A stretch of DNA of 6,057 nucleotides from assembly GCA_002315675.1 (NCBI GenBank), contig DCHP01000023.1, forward strand, positions 621 to 6,677. The letters are read 5' to 3'. Positions 1 through 6,057 of the stretch are shown here, piece by piece. Source of the stretch: Rikenellaceae bacterium UBA1749 (lineage in GTDB: Bacteria; Bacteroidota; Bacteroidia; Bacteroidales; Rikenellaceae). Under the pieces are notes generated by a model. It was not told the origin of the DNA and did no database searches. It saw only the letters and a list, made by a program, of their open reading frames with translations. Every line of letters begins with the position of its first letter. Within the stretch, counting starts at the first letter, position 1. Position numbers and translations under genes: made by a program.

Positions 1-163
1 AGTACATGTCCATAGTAATAGCAAAGTTATGATTTTATTTCTATCCCACCAACAGCCTCTGCCCGAATATAATAAAGAATTTTTTCTTATCCGCTCACCA
101 ATCCATTGGGGTGACCATCCCGCTGCAGGCATTCAGATTATTGACGACCCTGTGCGTTTGTGA
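1..163 (+). CDS. 3' end of an unidentified protein-coding gene (last 53 codons)
   Basis: An open frame enters from the left edge (first full codon at base 2) and runs 53 codons to TGA at 161-163, followed at once by an in-frame TAA (164-166), a tandem stop. The visible C-terminus contains stretches such as FFLIRSPIHWGDHPAAG and ends IIDDPVRL. It looks like an ordinary soluble protein end: mixed composition, aromatic and charged residues, and no membrane segment or repeat. I do not recognise the family and assign no function. An open frame of this length could arise by chance in AT-rich DNA, but the composition, the same strand as all other genes and the double stop favour a real gene. Its relation to the downstream operon is unclear; a 69-bp gap separates it from the HAD gene. 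Confidence 0.55.
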   Translation, partial: VHVHSNSKVMILFLSHQQPLPEYNKEFFLIRSPIHWGDHPAAGIQIIDDPVRL

Positions 164-218
164 TAAGTAGTTAACAATAAAATTAAAAAATCCTTAACCG
201 TCCAGAAATGTTTTTCAT

Positions 219-226
219 TATATTTG
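219..226 (+). promoter_or_regulatory. Possible -7 promoter element (TATATTTG) before the HAD gene
   Basis: TATATTTG matches the Bacteroidota housekeeping -7 consensus TAnnTTTG exactly and sits in the only sizeable gap upstream of the HAD/sigma/anti-sigma cluster. No TTTG-type -33 element is visible about 19-21 bases upstream; the region there reads TTAACC. The motif ends only six bases before the ATG at 233, so transcription from it would start almost at the start codon and give a near-leaderless mRNA. A six-base match in AT-rich DNA is also expected by chance every few kilobases, so this is only a candidate. Confidence 0.3.
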
Positions 227-232
227 CCGAAA

Positions 233-835
233 ATGATTAAAAACATAATATTTGACCTTGGGGCGGTTGTCATCGATTGGGATCCGCATCATTTGTATGA
301 TCCTTATTTTGGCAACAGAGAAAAGGCAGAATGGTTTCTTCAGAATATTTGCACCAGAGAATGGAATACTCTGATGGATGCCGGACTTCCGTTTTCAAAA
401 GGAATCAAGGCTAAAGTTGAGCAGTTCCCGGAATGGGAAAAAGAAATAAACTTGTATTTCGAGGGTTCGACGAAAATGATTGGCGGCCTTATCCCCGGTA
501 CAAGTGAGTATGCTATCGAACTTTATACGCGAGGATATAAACTATTTGCCTTGACCAACTGGTCTTATGAAACATTTTCCAATGTGACGGGGTTTGAATT
601 TTTTAAATACTTGTCCGGAATGGTCGTCAGCGGTTACGAAAAAATAGTCAAACCATCCCCTGAAATATATAAGTTGTTGATGTCAAGGTACCAGATAACA
701 GCATCTGAATGCATATTCATTGATGACATACAACACAATGTTGACGGAGCGCGTGCTGTTGGGATGCAGGCTCTACAATTTAGTAGTTGCCGTCAATTAA
801 AAAATGATTTGGAACCGTTGTTACTAAAAAAATGA
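233..835 (+). CDS. HAD-superfamily hydrolase, subfamily IA (phosphatase-like)
   Basis: Predicted cytoplasmic haloacid-dehalogenase-fold hydrolase of 200 residues, a normal length. The four HAD motifs are visible: motif I at residues 7-16 (FDLGAVVIDW, nucleophile D8), motif II around T108 (LTNWS), motif III K140 (IVKPSPEIY), and motif IV at D164-D165 in FIDDIQHNVDGA. A helical cap (about 17-90) lies between motifs I and II. The D+2 position is Gly10, as in the DLGxV branch that includes YihX-type sugar-phosphate phosphatases, so phosphatase activity is plausible but the substrate is unknown. I chose ATG at 233 because it gives the typical MIKNIIFDLG beginning; an in-frame TTG at 224 would only add MPK. 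The sigma gene starts one base after this stop, so the two are probably co-transcribed. A dehalogenase or another HAD activity cannot be excluded. Confidence 0.9.
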   Translation: MIKNIIFDLGAVVIDWDPHHLYDPYFGNREKAEWFLQNICTREWNTLMDAGLPFSKGIKAKVEQFPEWEKEINLYFEGSTKMIGGLIPGTSEYAIELYTRGYKLFALTNWSYETFSNVTGFEFFKYLSGMVVSGYEKIVKPSPEIYKLLMSRYQITASECIFIDDIQHNVDGARAVGMQALQFSSCRQLKNDLEPLLLKK

Positions 836-836
836 T

Positions 837-1379
837 ATGTACAACAAATCAACTGATGAAATAAAACACAATGAACTGGTAGAGCAACTTTATGTCTCTA
901 TGAAATCTTCATTGGTTGATCTTGCGTTCCGATACATAAAAGATCGGGAATGTGCAGAAGATATTGTGCAGTCTGTATTCTTAAAACTTTGTCAGGAGAG
1001 AATCATAGTTCCGGGGTCGATAAAGGCTTATTTGATTATTATGACCAAAAATGCCGTGCTGAACTATATCCGGGATAACAATACGATCGTAATATCGAAT
1101 TATATTGAAGCACAACGGGAAATAGTTGATGATTACTACTCCCAGATGGAGAGAAAAGAGAAAGAAGACGAATTGATGTCGGCTATCGATTTGTTGCCTG
1201 CAAGACAAAAAGAGATAGCTATTCTTAGATGTTGCGGCTTTTCAAACAAGGAAATTTCCGAGCGATTGAGCCTTTCTCTAAATACCGTGAATTCTCAATA
1301 TCGTTCATTGAAATTTCGTTTAAAGGCAGTATTGTCGGAAGCTATAGCGGCAATAGCCATCTTATTATTTTGCTCATGA
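837..1379 (+). CDS. ECF-type RNA polymerase sigma-70 factor (SusC/SusD-associated, Bacteroidota type)
   Basis: Predicted alternative sigma factor of 180 residues that would direct RNA polymerase to the promoter of the linked susC/susD genes. Region 2 spans about residues 15-83: LAFRYIKDRECAEDIVQSVF is the core-binding 2.1/2.2 helix pair, and IKAYLIIMTKNAVLNYIRD matches 2.3/2.4. Region 4 spans about 108-165: the LPARQKEI entry, then a helix-turn-helix at about 136-157 (SNKEISERLSLSLNTVNSQ). Regions 1.1 and 3 are absent, as expected for ECF factors. The last dozen residues (AIAAIAILLF) are strongly hydrophobic. The gene starts one base after the HAD stop, and its own stop shares ATGA (1376-1379) with the anti-sigma start, suggesting translational coupling. 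The family assignment is firm; the target promoter is inferred from context. Confidence 0.93.
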   Translation: MYNKSTDEIKHNELVEQLYVSMKSSLVDLAFRYIKDRECAEDIVQSVFLKLCQERIIVPGSIKAYLIIMTKNAVLNYIRDNNTIVISNYIEAQREIVDDYYSQMERKEKEDELMSAIDLLPARQKEIAILRCCGFSNKEISERLSLSLNTVNSQYRSLKFRLKAVLSEAIAAIAILLFCS

Positions 1380-2314
1380 CAAGAAAGAATTCAATAATAG
1401 TCCAGCGTGTTCTGAATAACGTGGGGACAAAAAAACAAGCCAAAGATGTCGCGGGATGGTTTGCGACTGATGAGGGGCAAGAATGGCTTTCCCAGGACTA
1501 CGACAAGGAAGCTAGAAAGGCGTTTGCGAATTATCCGCCGACATGTTCATCAGCAAAGAATAAGCGAAGGAGATTCATTCGCACTTTTGCTTCGTGCTCA
1601 TTTGTTGCAGTATTAATATTCGTCGCATTTTTCGTCGGGACTCGGATTAATCCTTGGGAAACAATAGATTCCTCAATGAAAGAGTTATCAACGAGCAATG
1701 GTGAAAATATTGTTTTGGCATTCCAGGAAGGAAGTCGGATTGAACTGAATGGAGGTTCTACCATCTCATATCCTTGCGTATTTGCCAAAGACAGCAGAAC
1801 GGTTTCTTTCTCTGGGGAAGCAATTTTTGCTATTGCGAAGAACCCGGAAAAACCATTTATCATCAAAATTGAAGGTGCCCAGGTCGTTGTAACAGGAACT
1901 GAATTCAATCTCAAGGCATATCCGGAGGATACACGAGTTACACTGTCCTTAATCGAAGGGACAGTATTATTTAGAGAAGGTGAGCATGAATATTCGATTC
2001 ATGAGAATCAGGTATTGTCTTTCGACAAGAGTTCTATGGCTGTCAACATCACTGATTGTGAAAATGTTGCCAATGCAAAATTGTGGGCCAACGATGGCTT
2101 CATCTTCGTTGATCAGCCATTGTCTGAAATATTGAACACCTTGTCCAGGATGTCTGGTATCAGGTTTGAAATATGCAAGGGTGTTGATCCTGAACTTTCT
2201 TTCTCCTTCTCTTCAACTGGTTGTTCTATTGACGAAACACTTAATGATATGGAAAGAATTTCCAATATCCGTTTTGTTAAACAAGGTGACATCACTTATG
2301 TGAAGATCAAATAA
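1376..2314 (+). CDS. FecR-family anti-sigma factor, inner-membrane signal transducer
   Basis: Predicted single-pass membrane protein of 312 residues that holds the upstream ECF sigma factor inactive until signalled by the linked transporter. The cytoplasmic N-terminal part (1-65) carries KKQAKDVAGWFATDEGQEWL, typical of Bacteroidota SusC-linked FecR proteins. A basic KNKRRR stretch precedes the membrane helix (about 68-88). The periplasmic FecR domain covers about 108-205, with VSFSGEAIFAIAKNPEKPF and VVTGTEFNLKAY as hallmarks. A C-terminal DUF4974/STN-like domain occupies about 241-312 (FVDQPLSEILNTLSRMSGI). The start at 1376 is chosen from the ATGA overlap with the sigma stop. The frame is open upstream to 1229, but that segment is sigma-gene sequence read out of frame, and starting there would put foreign residues before the anti-sigma domain. 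Confidence 0.92.
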   Translation: MTRKNSIIVQRVLNNVGTKKQAKDVAGWFATDEGQEWLSQDYDKEARKAFANYPPTCSSAKNKRRRFIRTFASCSFVAVLIFVAFFVGTRINPWETIDSSMKELSTSNGENIVLAFQEGSRIELNGGSTISYPCVFAKDSRTVSFSGEAIFAIAKNPEKPFIIKIEGAQVVVTGTEFNLKAYPEDTRVTLSLIEGTVLFREGEHEYSIHENQVLSFDKSSMAVNITDCENVANAKLWANDGFIFVDQPLSEILNTLSRMSGIRFEICKGVDPELSFSFSSTGCSIDETLNDMERISNIRFVKQGDITYVKIK

Positions 2315-2338
2315 TTTTTTGTTGTGACTAACACTTTT

Positions 2339-2371
2339 TGCCGGTTTATGTGTTAATAACGTAAACCGGCA
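2339..2371 (+). terminator. Strong hairpin between anti-sigma and susC (weak terminator, attenuator or leader structure)
   Basis: Arms 2339-2351 and 2359-2371 form a 13-bp stem, including one G-T (G-U) wobble, around a 7-base loop GTTAATA. The outer ten pairs are perfect and include GCCGG/CCGGC. The downstream flank (ATTGTTGTATTG) is T-rich but has no clean T-run, so + strand termination would be weak. On the - strand the flank is A-rich, so it is not a - strand terminator. It fills much of the 88-bp gap 2315-2402. It could limit read-through from the sigma operon into susC, or fold in the susC leader if the susC promoter lies at 2315-2338. The pairing is seen directly; the role is inferred. 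Confidence 0.5.
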
Positions 2372-2402
2372 TTGTTGTATTGCCACAATAATTAATAACA
2401 AT

Positions 2403-5400
2403 ATGAAAATCAAGAGACTACTTTTCTTAGCCTTCTTTTTGAGCGTCTCGCTTCTGATGCACGCTCAAAATGTGACACTGGACATGAAAAAAGCGAAAGT
2501 GTCAAACGTGTTGGATTCCATTTCGGAACAAACTGGAATGGTCTTTTATCATTCAAGACCTATTGTTGATCCGGACAGAATCATTTCTATTACTGTCTCA
2601 AATGCATCTCTGAAATCAGCCCTCGATTTCATTTGTGCTGAGATCAACTGTTCATATGAGATATCCGGCAAAAAGGTATATCTGGTTGAAAAGAAGAAGA
2701 CAGAAGCTTCAATTAAGGTCGAGGGCATTGTCAATGATGCGAACGGTCAACCTTTACCCGGAGTGAGCATTCTTGAAAAGGGAACGACCAATGGTTGCAT
2801 CTCTGATATAGATGGCAAGTTTTCTTTTCAGGCAAAACCATCATCAATGCTTGAAATCAGTTGTATTGGTTTTGAGACAAAAAGCATACAGGCTGCGCCA
2901 TCTCTGAAAGTCACACTCGCAGACGACAACCAGCTTCTGGAAGAAGTAGTCGTTATTGGTTATGGTGCAGTAAAGAAAAGAGATGTTTCAACCGCAATTT
3001 CATCAATCAAAGCCGAAGATTTTCAGGATAAACCCATTGCGGACTTTAGACAGGCTATGGCAGGTAAAATGCCTGGTGTATCTGTTATCAACGCAGGCGG
3101 TGACCCTGAAGGAAATATGATGATTCGTGTTCGAGGAATCGGGTCCGTAACAGCAGGCAATGACCCTCTGTATGTAATAGATGGCGTCCCTGTAGATAAT
3201 GGGCTGGCTAATTTGAACCCAAATGATATTGCCTCTCTCGAAGTTCTAAAGGATGCATCTTCGGCTGCAATCTATGGTTCAAGAGGTTCAAATGGTGTTA
3301 TCCTGGTTACCACAAAGAAGGGCCAAAGTGACAAACTCAGTATTTCTTATGATGGCTACTATGGTATTGACCAGCTTTCTAAAAAAATCCCCCTCATGGA
3401 CGCATACCAATATGCAAAGTTTGTTTTTGACGGGCACGAAAATGCATATCATGATGCCGTGCCTGGAGGAAATGAACCCAATGGAACAAGATCTGACTCA
3501 TGGGCAAACTGGCCTGTGGAAATTCAACCATATCTTGATGGACAACAGGGATTGACAAATACTGACTGGCAGGATGCTATCTTCCGTAATGCAAACGTTA
3601 CAGGTCACAACCTCTCGTTCTCCGGAAAGACGCAATCAACAAATTACTTTATTTCCTTGAACTATATGCTCAAGCAAGGTATCATCATCAATTCCGATTA
3701 TCAGAAATTCGGCGTACGTGTAAACCTTGATGGAAAGAGAGGAAACTTCCGGTATGGCGTTAACTTAGCCCCGTCCTATTCCAAATCAAACAAAGTGAAT
3801 GCGTCCGGTTCATATGGCAGCGGAGGTGTTGTACAATCTGCATTGGCATACAACCCAATGTGGCCTATATATAATGAGGATGGCTCATTTAATTACCTTG
3901 GAAATGGATATTGGAGAATTGGTACTGACTATCAGCACAATGAAATCTTGAATCCAGTGGCTTTGGCAACACTTCCAAAGAATGTTATCAATAGATTTGC
4001 ATTGACAGGAAGAGCATTCATGTCTTATGAATTTATCGAAGGGCTTGTCCTTCAGACATCATTTGGCGGATCATACTATGGTGCCAATAATGAAAAATAT
4101 ACGCCCAGCACTCTGGAAACAATTGGCAAAGCGAATTATGGAAAGCCATCCAATCCGGTTGGATATGCATCCTCGGCTTCTTTCTATAATTGGATTTGGG
4201 AGAACCAGCTTTCCTATAACAAGACATTTAAGGGAGACCACACAATTAATGCCGTTCTGGTTCAATCTCTTCAGAAAGAATCAGATAAGTCAATGAATGT
4301 GACGGCGACCGATTACCCGAATGATTATATTCAAACAATTAGAGGCGGTACGGTAACAGATGGTGACTCAAAAACAGAGCAATGGTCTCTCGCTTCTTTC
4401 CTTGCTCGTGTTCAGTATAGTTACAAAGGGAAATATATTGTATCTGCTGCAGTTCGTACTGACGGTTCATCCCGTTTTGGAAAGAACAATCGATGGGGCG
4501 TTTTTCCTTCTGCATCGGCTGCATGGCGCATTTCTGGTGAAGATTGGATGCAAGGTGCAAAGGGTTGGCTCAACGATTTGAAAATCAGAGCAAGCTATGG
4601 TTTGACCGGAAACTTCCAGATTGGCAATTACACGCATTTGTCAACTATGGATCCAGATAATTATATTCTTGGTGCAAACAGTGGTTCACTGGTTAGCGGG
4701 TATAAACCCACTGGCGTGGATAACCCTGACCTGACTTGGGAAAAGACATCAATGACAAACGTCGGACTTGATGCGAATCTTTGGAATGGATATCTGACTC
4801 TCACAGCGGAATACTACTATGCAAACACCTCTGATATGCTCCTCAATGTTCCTGTTCCTCTTATTACTGGTTACAGTACAACTTTGATGAATATCGGCAA
4901 GGTAAACAACCGCGGCTTTGAATTACAACTTGGCACATCCCACTCCTATCAGAATTCAATATTCTATTCATTCTCGGCAAATATTTCAAGGAATATCAAC
5001 GAAGTATTGTCTTTAGGTGCCAACGACACACCGATTATTTCAACCGGCAGTGTAAATCACGCATACTATATCACTCAGGTCGGTCAGCCGATAGGATCAT
5101 ATTACTTGATGAAAGTTGATGGAGTATTCAAAAACGAGGAAGAACTTAAGGCCTATCCCCATTTCAGCAATACACAACCGGGCGATTTTAGATTTGTTGA
5201 TGTTGATGGAGACGGTGTTATTGATCTGGACAAGGATCGCACAATTGTTGGAAACTATATGCCCGATTTTACATATGGCTTTAATGGTGATTTCGGATAT
5301 AAAGGTATCGACTTGCGTTTCGCATTCCAAGGTGTCTATGGTAACGAAATTCTGAACTTGAATAAACGTTACATTGATAATATGGAAGGTAATGTCAACG

Positions 5401-5765
5401 GAACTACTATTGCACTGAATAGATGGGTTAGTGCCGAAAATCCTGGTGACGGACTCACAAATAGAGCAAACCGTAAGCAAAAAGGAAACAACGGACGTAC
5501 TTCCACATGGCATATAGAAGATGGCTCCTACCTTAGACTTCAGAATCTTGAAATAGGATACTCTCTTCCCAAGAAGTGGATGGATGCCATAAAGATGCAG
5601 AAAATACGTATTTATCTGGCTGGACAAAACCTATTCACAATCACAAACTATACTGGCTATAATCCTGAAGTCAGCAACAGCACTTCAGCATTGACCCCAG
5701 GAGAGGATTATGGAACATATCCTCTTGCAAGAACATATATGGTCGGAGTTAATATAACATTCTAA
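2403..5765 (+). CDS. SusC/RagA-family TonB-dependent outer-membrane transporter with STN signalling domain
   Basis: Predicted outer-membrane importer of 1120 residues, full length for the family. A signal peptide (about 1-21, probable cleavage after LMHA) is followed by an STN domain (about 22-96; VTLDMKKAKVSNVLDSISEQTG), a carboxypeptidase-regulatory-like beta domain (about 104-172), the SusC signature EEVVVIGYG (180-188), the plug (about 195-308, ending RGSNGVILVTTKKG) and the beta-barrel, ending in TYMVGVNITF with the terminal Phe typical of barrel proteins. A DVDGDGVID loop lies at 933-941. The STN domain is the part known in TonB-dependent transducers to contact a FecR-type anti-sigma factor, which matches the gene just upstream. 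ATG 2403 has an A-rich leader and opens a proper signal peptide. susD follows after 3 bases, so they share a transcript. The ligand, probably a glycan or glycoconjugate, cannot be inferred from the sequence. Confidence 0.96.
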   Translation: MKIKRLLFLAFFLSVSLLMHAQNVTLDMKKAKVSNVLDSISEQTGMVFYHSRPIVDPDRIISITVSNASLKSALDFICAEINCSYEISGKKVYLVEKKKTEASIKVEGIVNDANGQPLPGVSILEKGTTNGCISDIDGKFSFQAKPSSMLEISCIGFETKSIQAAPSLKVTLADDNQLLEEVVVIGYGAVKKRDVSTAISSIKAEDFQDKPIADFRQAMAGKMPGVSVINAGGDPEGNMMIRVRGIGSVTAGNDPLYVIDGVPVDNGLANLNPNDIASLEVLKDASSAAIYGSRGSNGVILVTTKKGQSDKLSISYDGYYGIDQLSKKIPLMDAYQYAKFVFDGHENAYHDAVPGGNEPNGTRSDSWANWPVEIQPYLDGQQGLTNTDWQDAIFRNANVTGHNLSFSGKTQSTNYFISLNYMLKQGIIINSDYQKFGVRVNLDGKRGNFRYGVNLAPSYSKSNKVNASGSYGSGGVVQSALAYNPMWPIYNEDGSFNYLGNGYWRIGTDYQHNEILNPVALATLPKNVINRFALTGRAFMSYEFIEGLVLQTSFGGSYYGANNEKYTPSTLETIGKANYGKPSNPVGYASSASFYNWIWENQLSYNKTFKGDHTINAVLVQSLQKESDKSMNVTATDYPNDYIQTIRGGTVTDGDSKTEQWSLASFLARVQYSYKGKYIVSAAVRTDGSSRFGKNNRWGVFPSASAAWRISGEDWMQGAKGWLNDLKIRASYGLTGNFQIGNYTHLSTMDPDNYILGANSGSLVSGYKPTGVDNPDLTWEKTSMTNVGLDANLWNGYLTLTAEYYYANTSDMLLNVPVPLITGYSTTLMNIGKVNNRGFELQLGTSHSYQNSIFYSFSANISRNINEVLSLGANDTPIISTGSVNHAYYITQVGQPIGSYYLMKVDGVFKNEEELKAYPHFSNTQPGDFRFVDVDGDGVIDLDKDRTIVGNYMPDFTYGFNGDFGYKGIDLRFAFQGVYGNEILNLNKRYIDNMEGNVNGTTIALNRWVSAENPGDGLTNRANRKQKGNNGRTSTWHIEDGSYLRLQNLEIGYSLPKKWMDAIKMQKIRIYLAGQNLFTITNYTGYNPEVSNSTSALTPGEDYGTYPLARTYMVGVNITF

Positions 5766-5768
5766 GAG

Positions 5769-6035
5769 ATGAAGAAGATTTTATTTTATTCAACAATATT
5801 GATCGGGACACTTGTCACAGCATCTTCCTGCGAAAAATTCTTCGCTTTAACTCCCGATTACGAAGTGCCTGTAGATAATGTCTATAAGACAGACTCGGAC
5901 TTTGAACTCGCTGTGAACGGCTGCTATGCAAAGTTGCAAGGCCAAGTAAATTTTGCCACTGAACTTTGCGAATTCAGAAGTGACAACCTTAAACTGTCTG
6001 CTCCTACTATTATTTTGATTTATGCAAAGATATAA
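5769..6035 (+). pseudogene. SusD/RagB-family lipoprotein, 5' fragment (coding sequence lost at about base 6006)
   Basis: The 88-codon frame begins as a SusD-type surface glycan-binding lipoprotein: hydrophobic signal sequence, lipobox-like ASSC with Cys21 as lipidation site, then CEKFFALTPDYEVPVDNVYK and DFELAVNGCYAKLQ, the usual start of mature SusD. It still resembles the family through about residue 79 (FRSDNLKLSAP). It then reads TIILIYAKI and stops at 6033-6035, whereas SusD proteins are normally roughly 500-600 residues with TPR-like helices. All three forward frames are closed by 6054, so one small indel would not restore a long frame. The final 49 bases are about 22% G+C. I read this as the 5' piece of a susD interrupted by an insertion or rearrangement, or a mis-assembly at the window end. 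The start lies 3 bases after the susC stop. Without SusD the importer would be expected to work poorly. Confidence 0.75.
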
Positions 6036-6057
6036 AATGCCGAATTTAATTTGACAG
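6009..6057. other. AT-rich non-SusD tail at the right edge: probable junction with inserted or rearranged DNA
   Basis: These 49 bases contain 11 G or C (about 22%) and carry no reading frame that stays open: stops fall at 6016-6018 and 6052-6054 in one frame, 6033-6035 in the susD frame and 6047-6049 in the third. The sequence resembles neither SusD coding nor the rest of the window. It could be the end of an insertion sequence or another element, but only an edge is visible, so no terminal inverted repeat or target duplication can be confirmed. Confidence 0.45.
6025..6032 (-). promoter_or_regulatory. Possible - strand -7 element (TATCTTTG) pointing back into susD
   Basis: CAAAGATA on the + strand reads TATCTTTG on the - strand, an exact match to the Bacteroidota -7 consensus TAnnTTTG. 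It lies inside the AT-rich tail and would drive transcription leftwards, antisense to susD and susC. No TTTG -33 partner is visible in the 25 bases available upstream on that strand. Some Bacteroides insertion sequences are known to carry outward-facing promoters at their ends, which would fit, but a chance match is quite possible. Confidence 0.25.

Noticed and set aside
22..29. - strand TAACTTTG, another exact match to the -7 consensus
   Set aside because: It lies inside the partial upstream gene with nothing divergent to drive. It illustrates that this short motif arises by chance in this DNA.
164..232. Terminator for the upstream gene in the 69-bp gap
   Set aside because: The only complementary stretches are short GTTAA/TTAAC pieces; there is no G+C-rich stem followed by a T-run.
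1229..1375. Upstream extension of the anti-sigma reading frame within the sigma gene
   Set aside because: This part is the sigma region 4 coding sequence read in another frame. The ATGA overlap at 1376-1379 gives the normal start and a family-typical N-terminus.
1531..1914. 127-codon open frame on the - strand
   Set aside because: It lies antisense inside the anti-sigma gene, whose + strand frame is clearly real; it shows no family features of its own.
3253..3555. 100-codon + strand open frame inside susC
   Set aside because: It overlaps the conserved plug-to-barrel coding region in another frame and has a Met/Leu/Gln-rich composition without a recognisable motif.
5097..5627. 176-codon open frame on the - strand
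   Set aside because: It is wholly antisense to the well-conserved SusC barrel, has no recognisable domain or signal, and has a cysteine-rich, low-information composition typical of a shadow frame.
6006..6054. A simple one-base frameshift as the cause of the susD truncation
   Set aside because: The other two frames also stop (6016-6018 and 6052-6054; 6047-6049) and none of the translations resembles SusD.

Overview
The window comes from a member of the Bacteroidota, most likely a gut-type Bacteroidales. Three things point there: the SusC/SusD pair, the ECF sigma plus FecR-type anti-sigma gene set, and the moderately AT-rich DNA with A-rich start contexts and no strong Shine-Dalgarno sequences. 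All supportable genes lie on the + strand. I saw no tRNA, rRNA, CRISPR array or complete mobile element.

Layout. Bases 1-163 are the 3' end of an unidentified gene. After a 69-bp gap, 233-835 encodes a HAD-superfamily phosphatase-like hydrolase. One base later comes an ECF sigma-70 factor (837-1379). Its stop overlaps the start of a FecR-family anti-sigma factor (1376-2314) in ATGA. An 88-bp gap with a strong hairpin (2339-2371) leads to a 1120-residue SusC-type TonB-dependent transporter with an N-terminal STN signalling domain (2403-5765). Three bases later a SusD-type lipoprotein gene begins (5769). It loses its family sequence at about base 6006 and stops at 6035.

How they work together (inference from known families). 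This is the trans-envelope signalling layout of a polysaccharide or glycoconjugate utilisation locus. SusC imports a ligand captured with SusD, and its periplasmic STN domain signals to the periplasmic part of the anti-sigma factor. The anti-sigma factor then frees the ECF sigma factor to transcribe susC and susD. The ligand cannot be deduced because no glycoside hydrolase, sulfatase or lyase is visible. The HAD gene is unusually tightly joined to the sigma gene.

Most notable: susD appears broken. The last ~49 bases are about 22% G+C, close all three forward reading frames, and carry a Bacteroidota -7-like motif pointing back into susD. This resembles a junction with inserted or rearranged DNA. 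The rest of the window is a well-known architecture; I see no clearly undescribed system.
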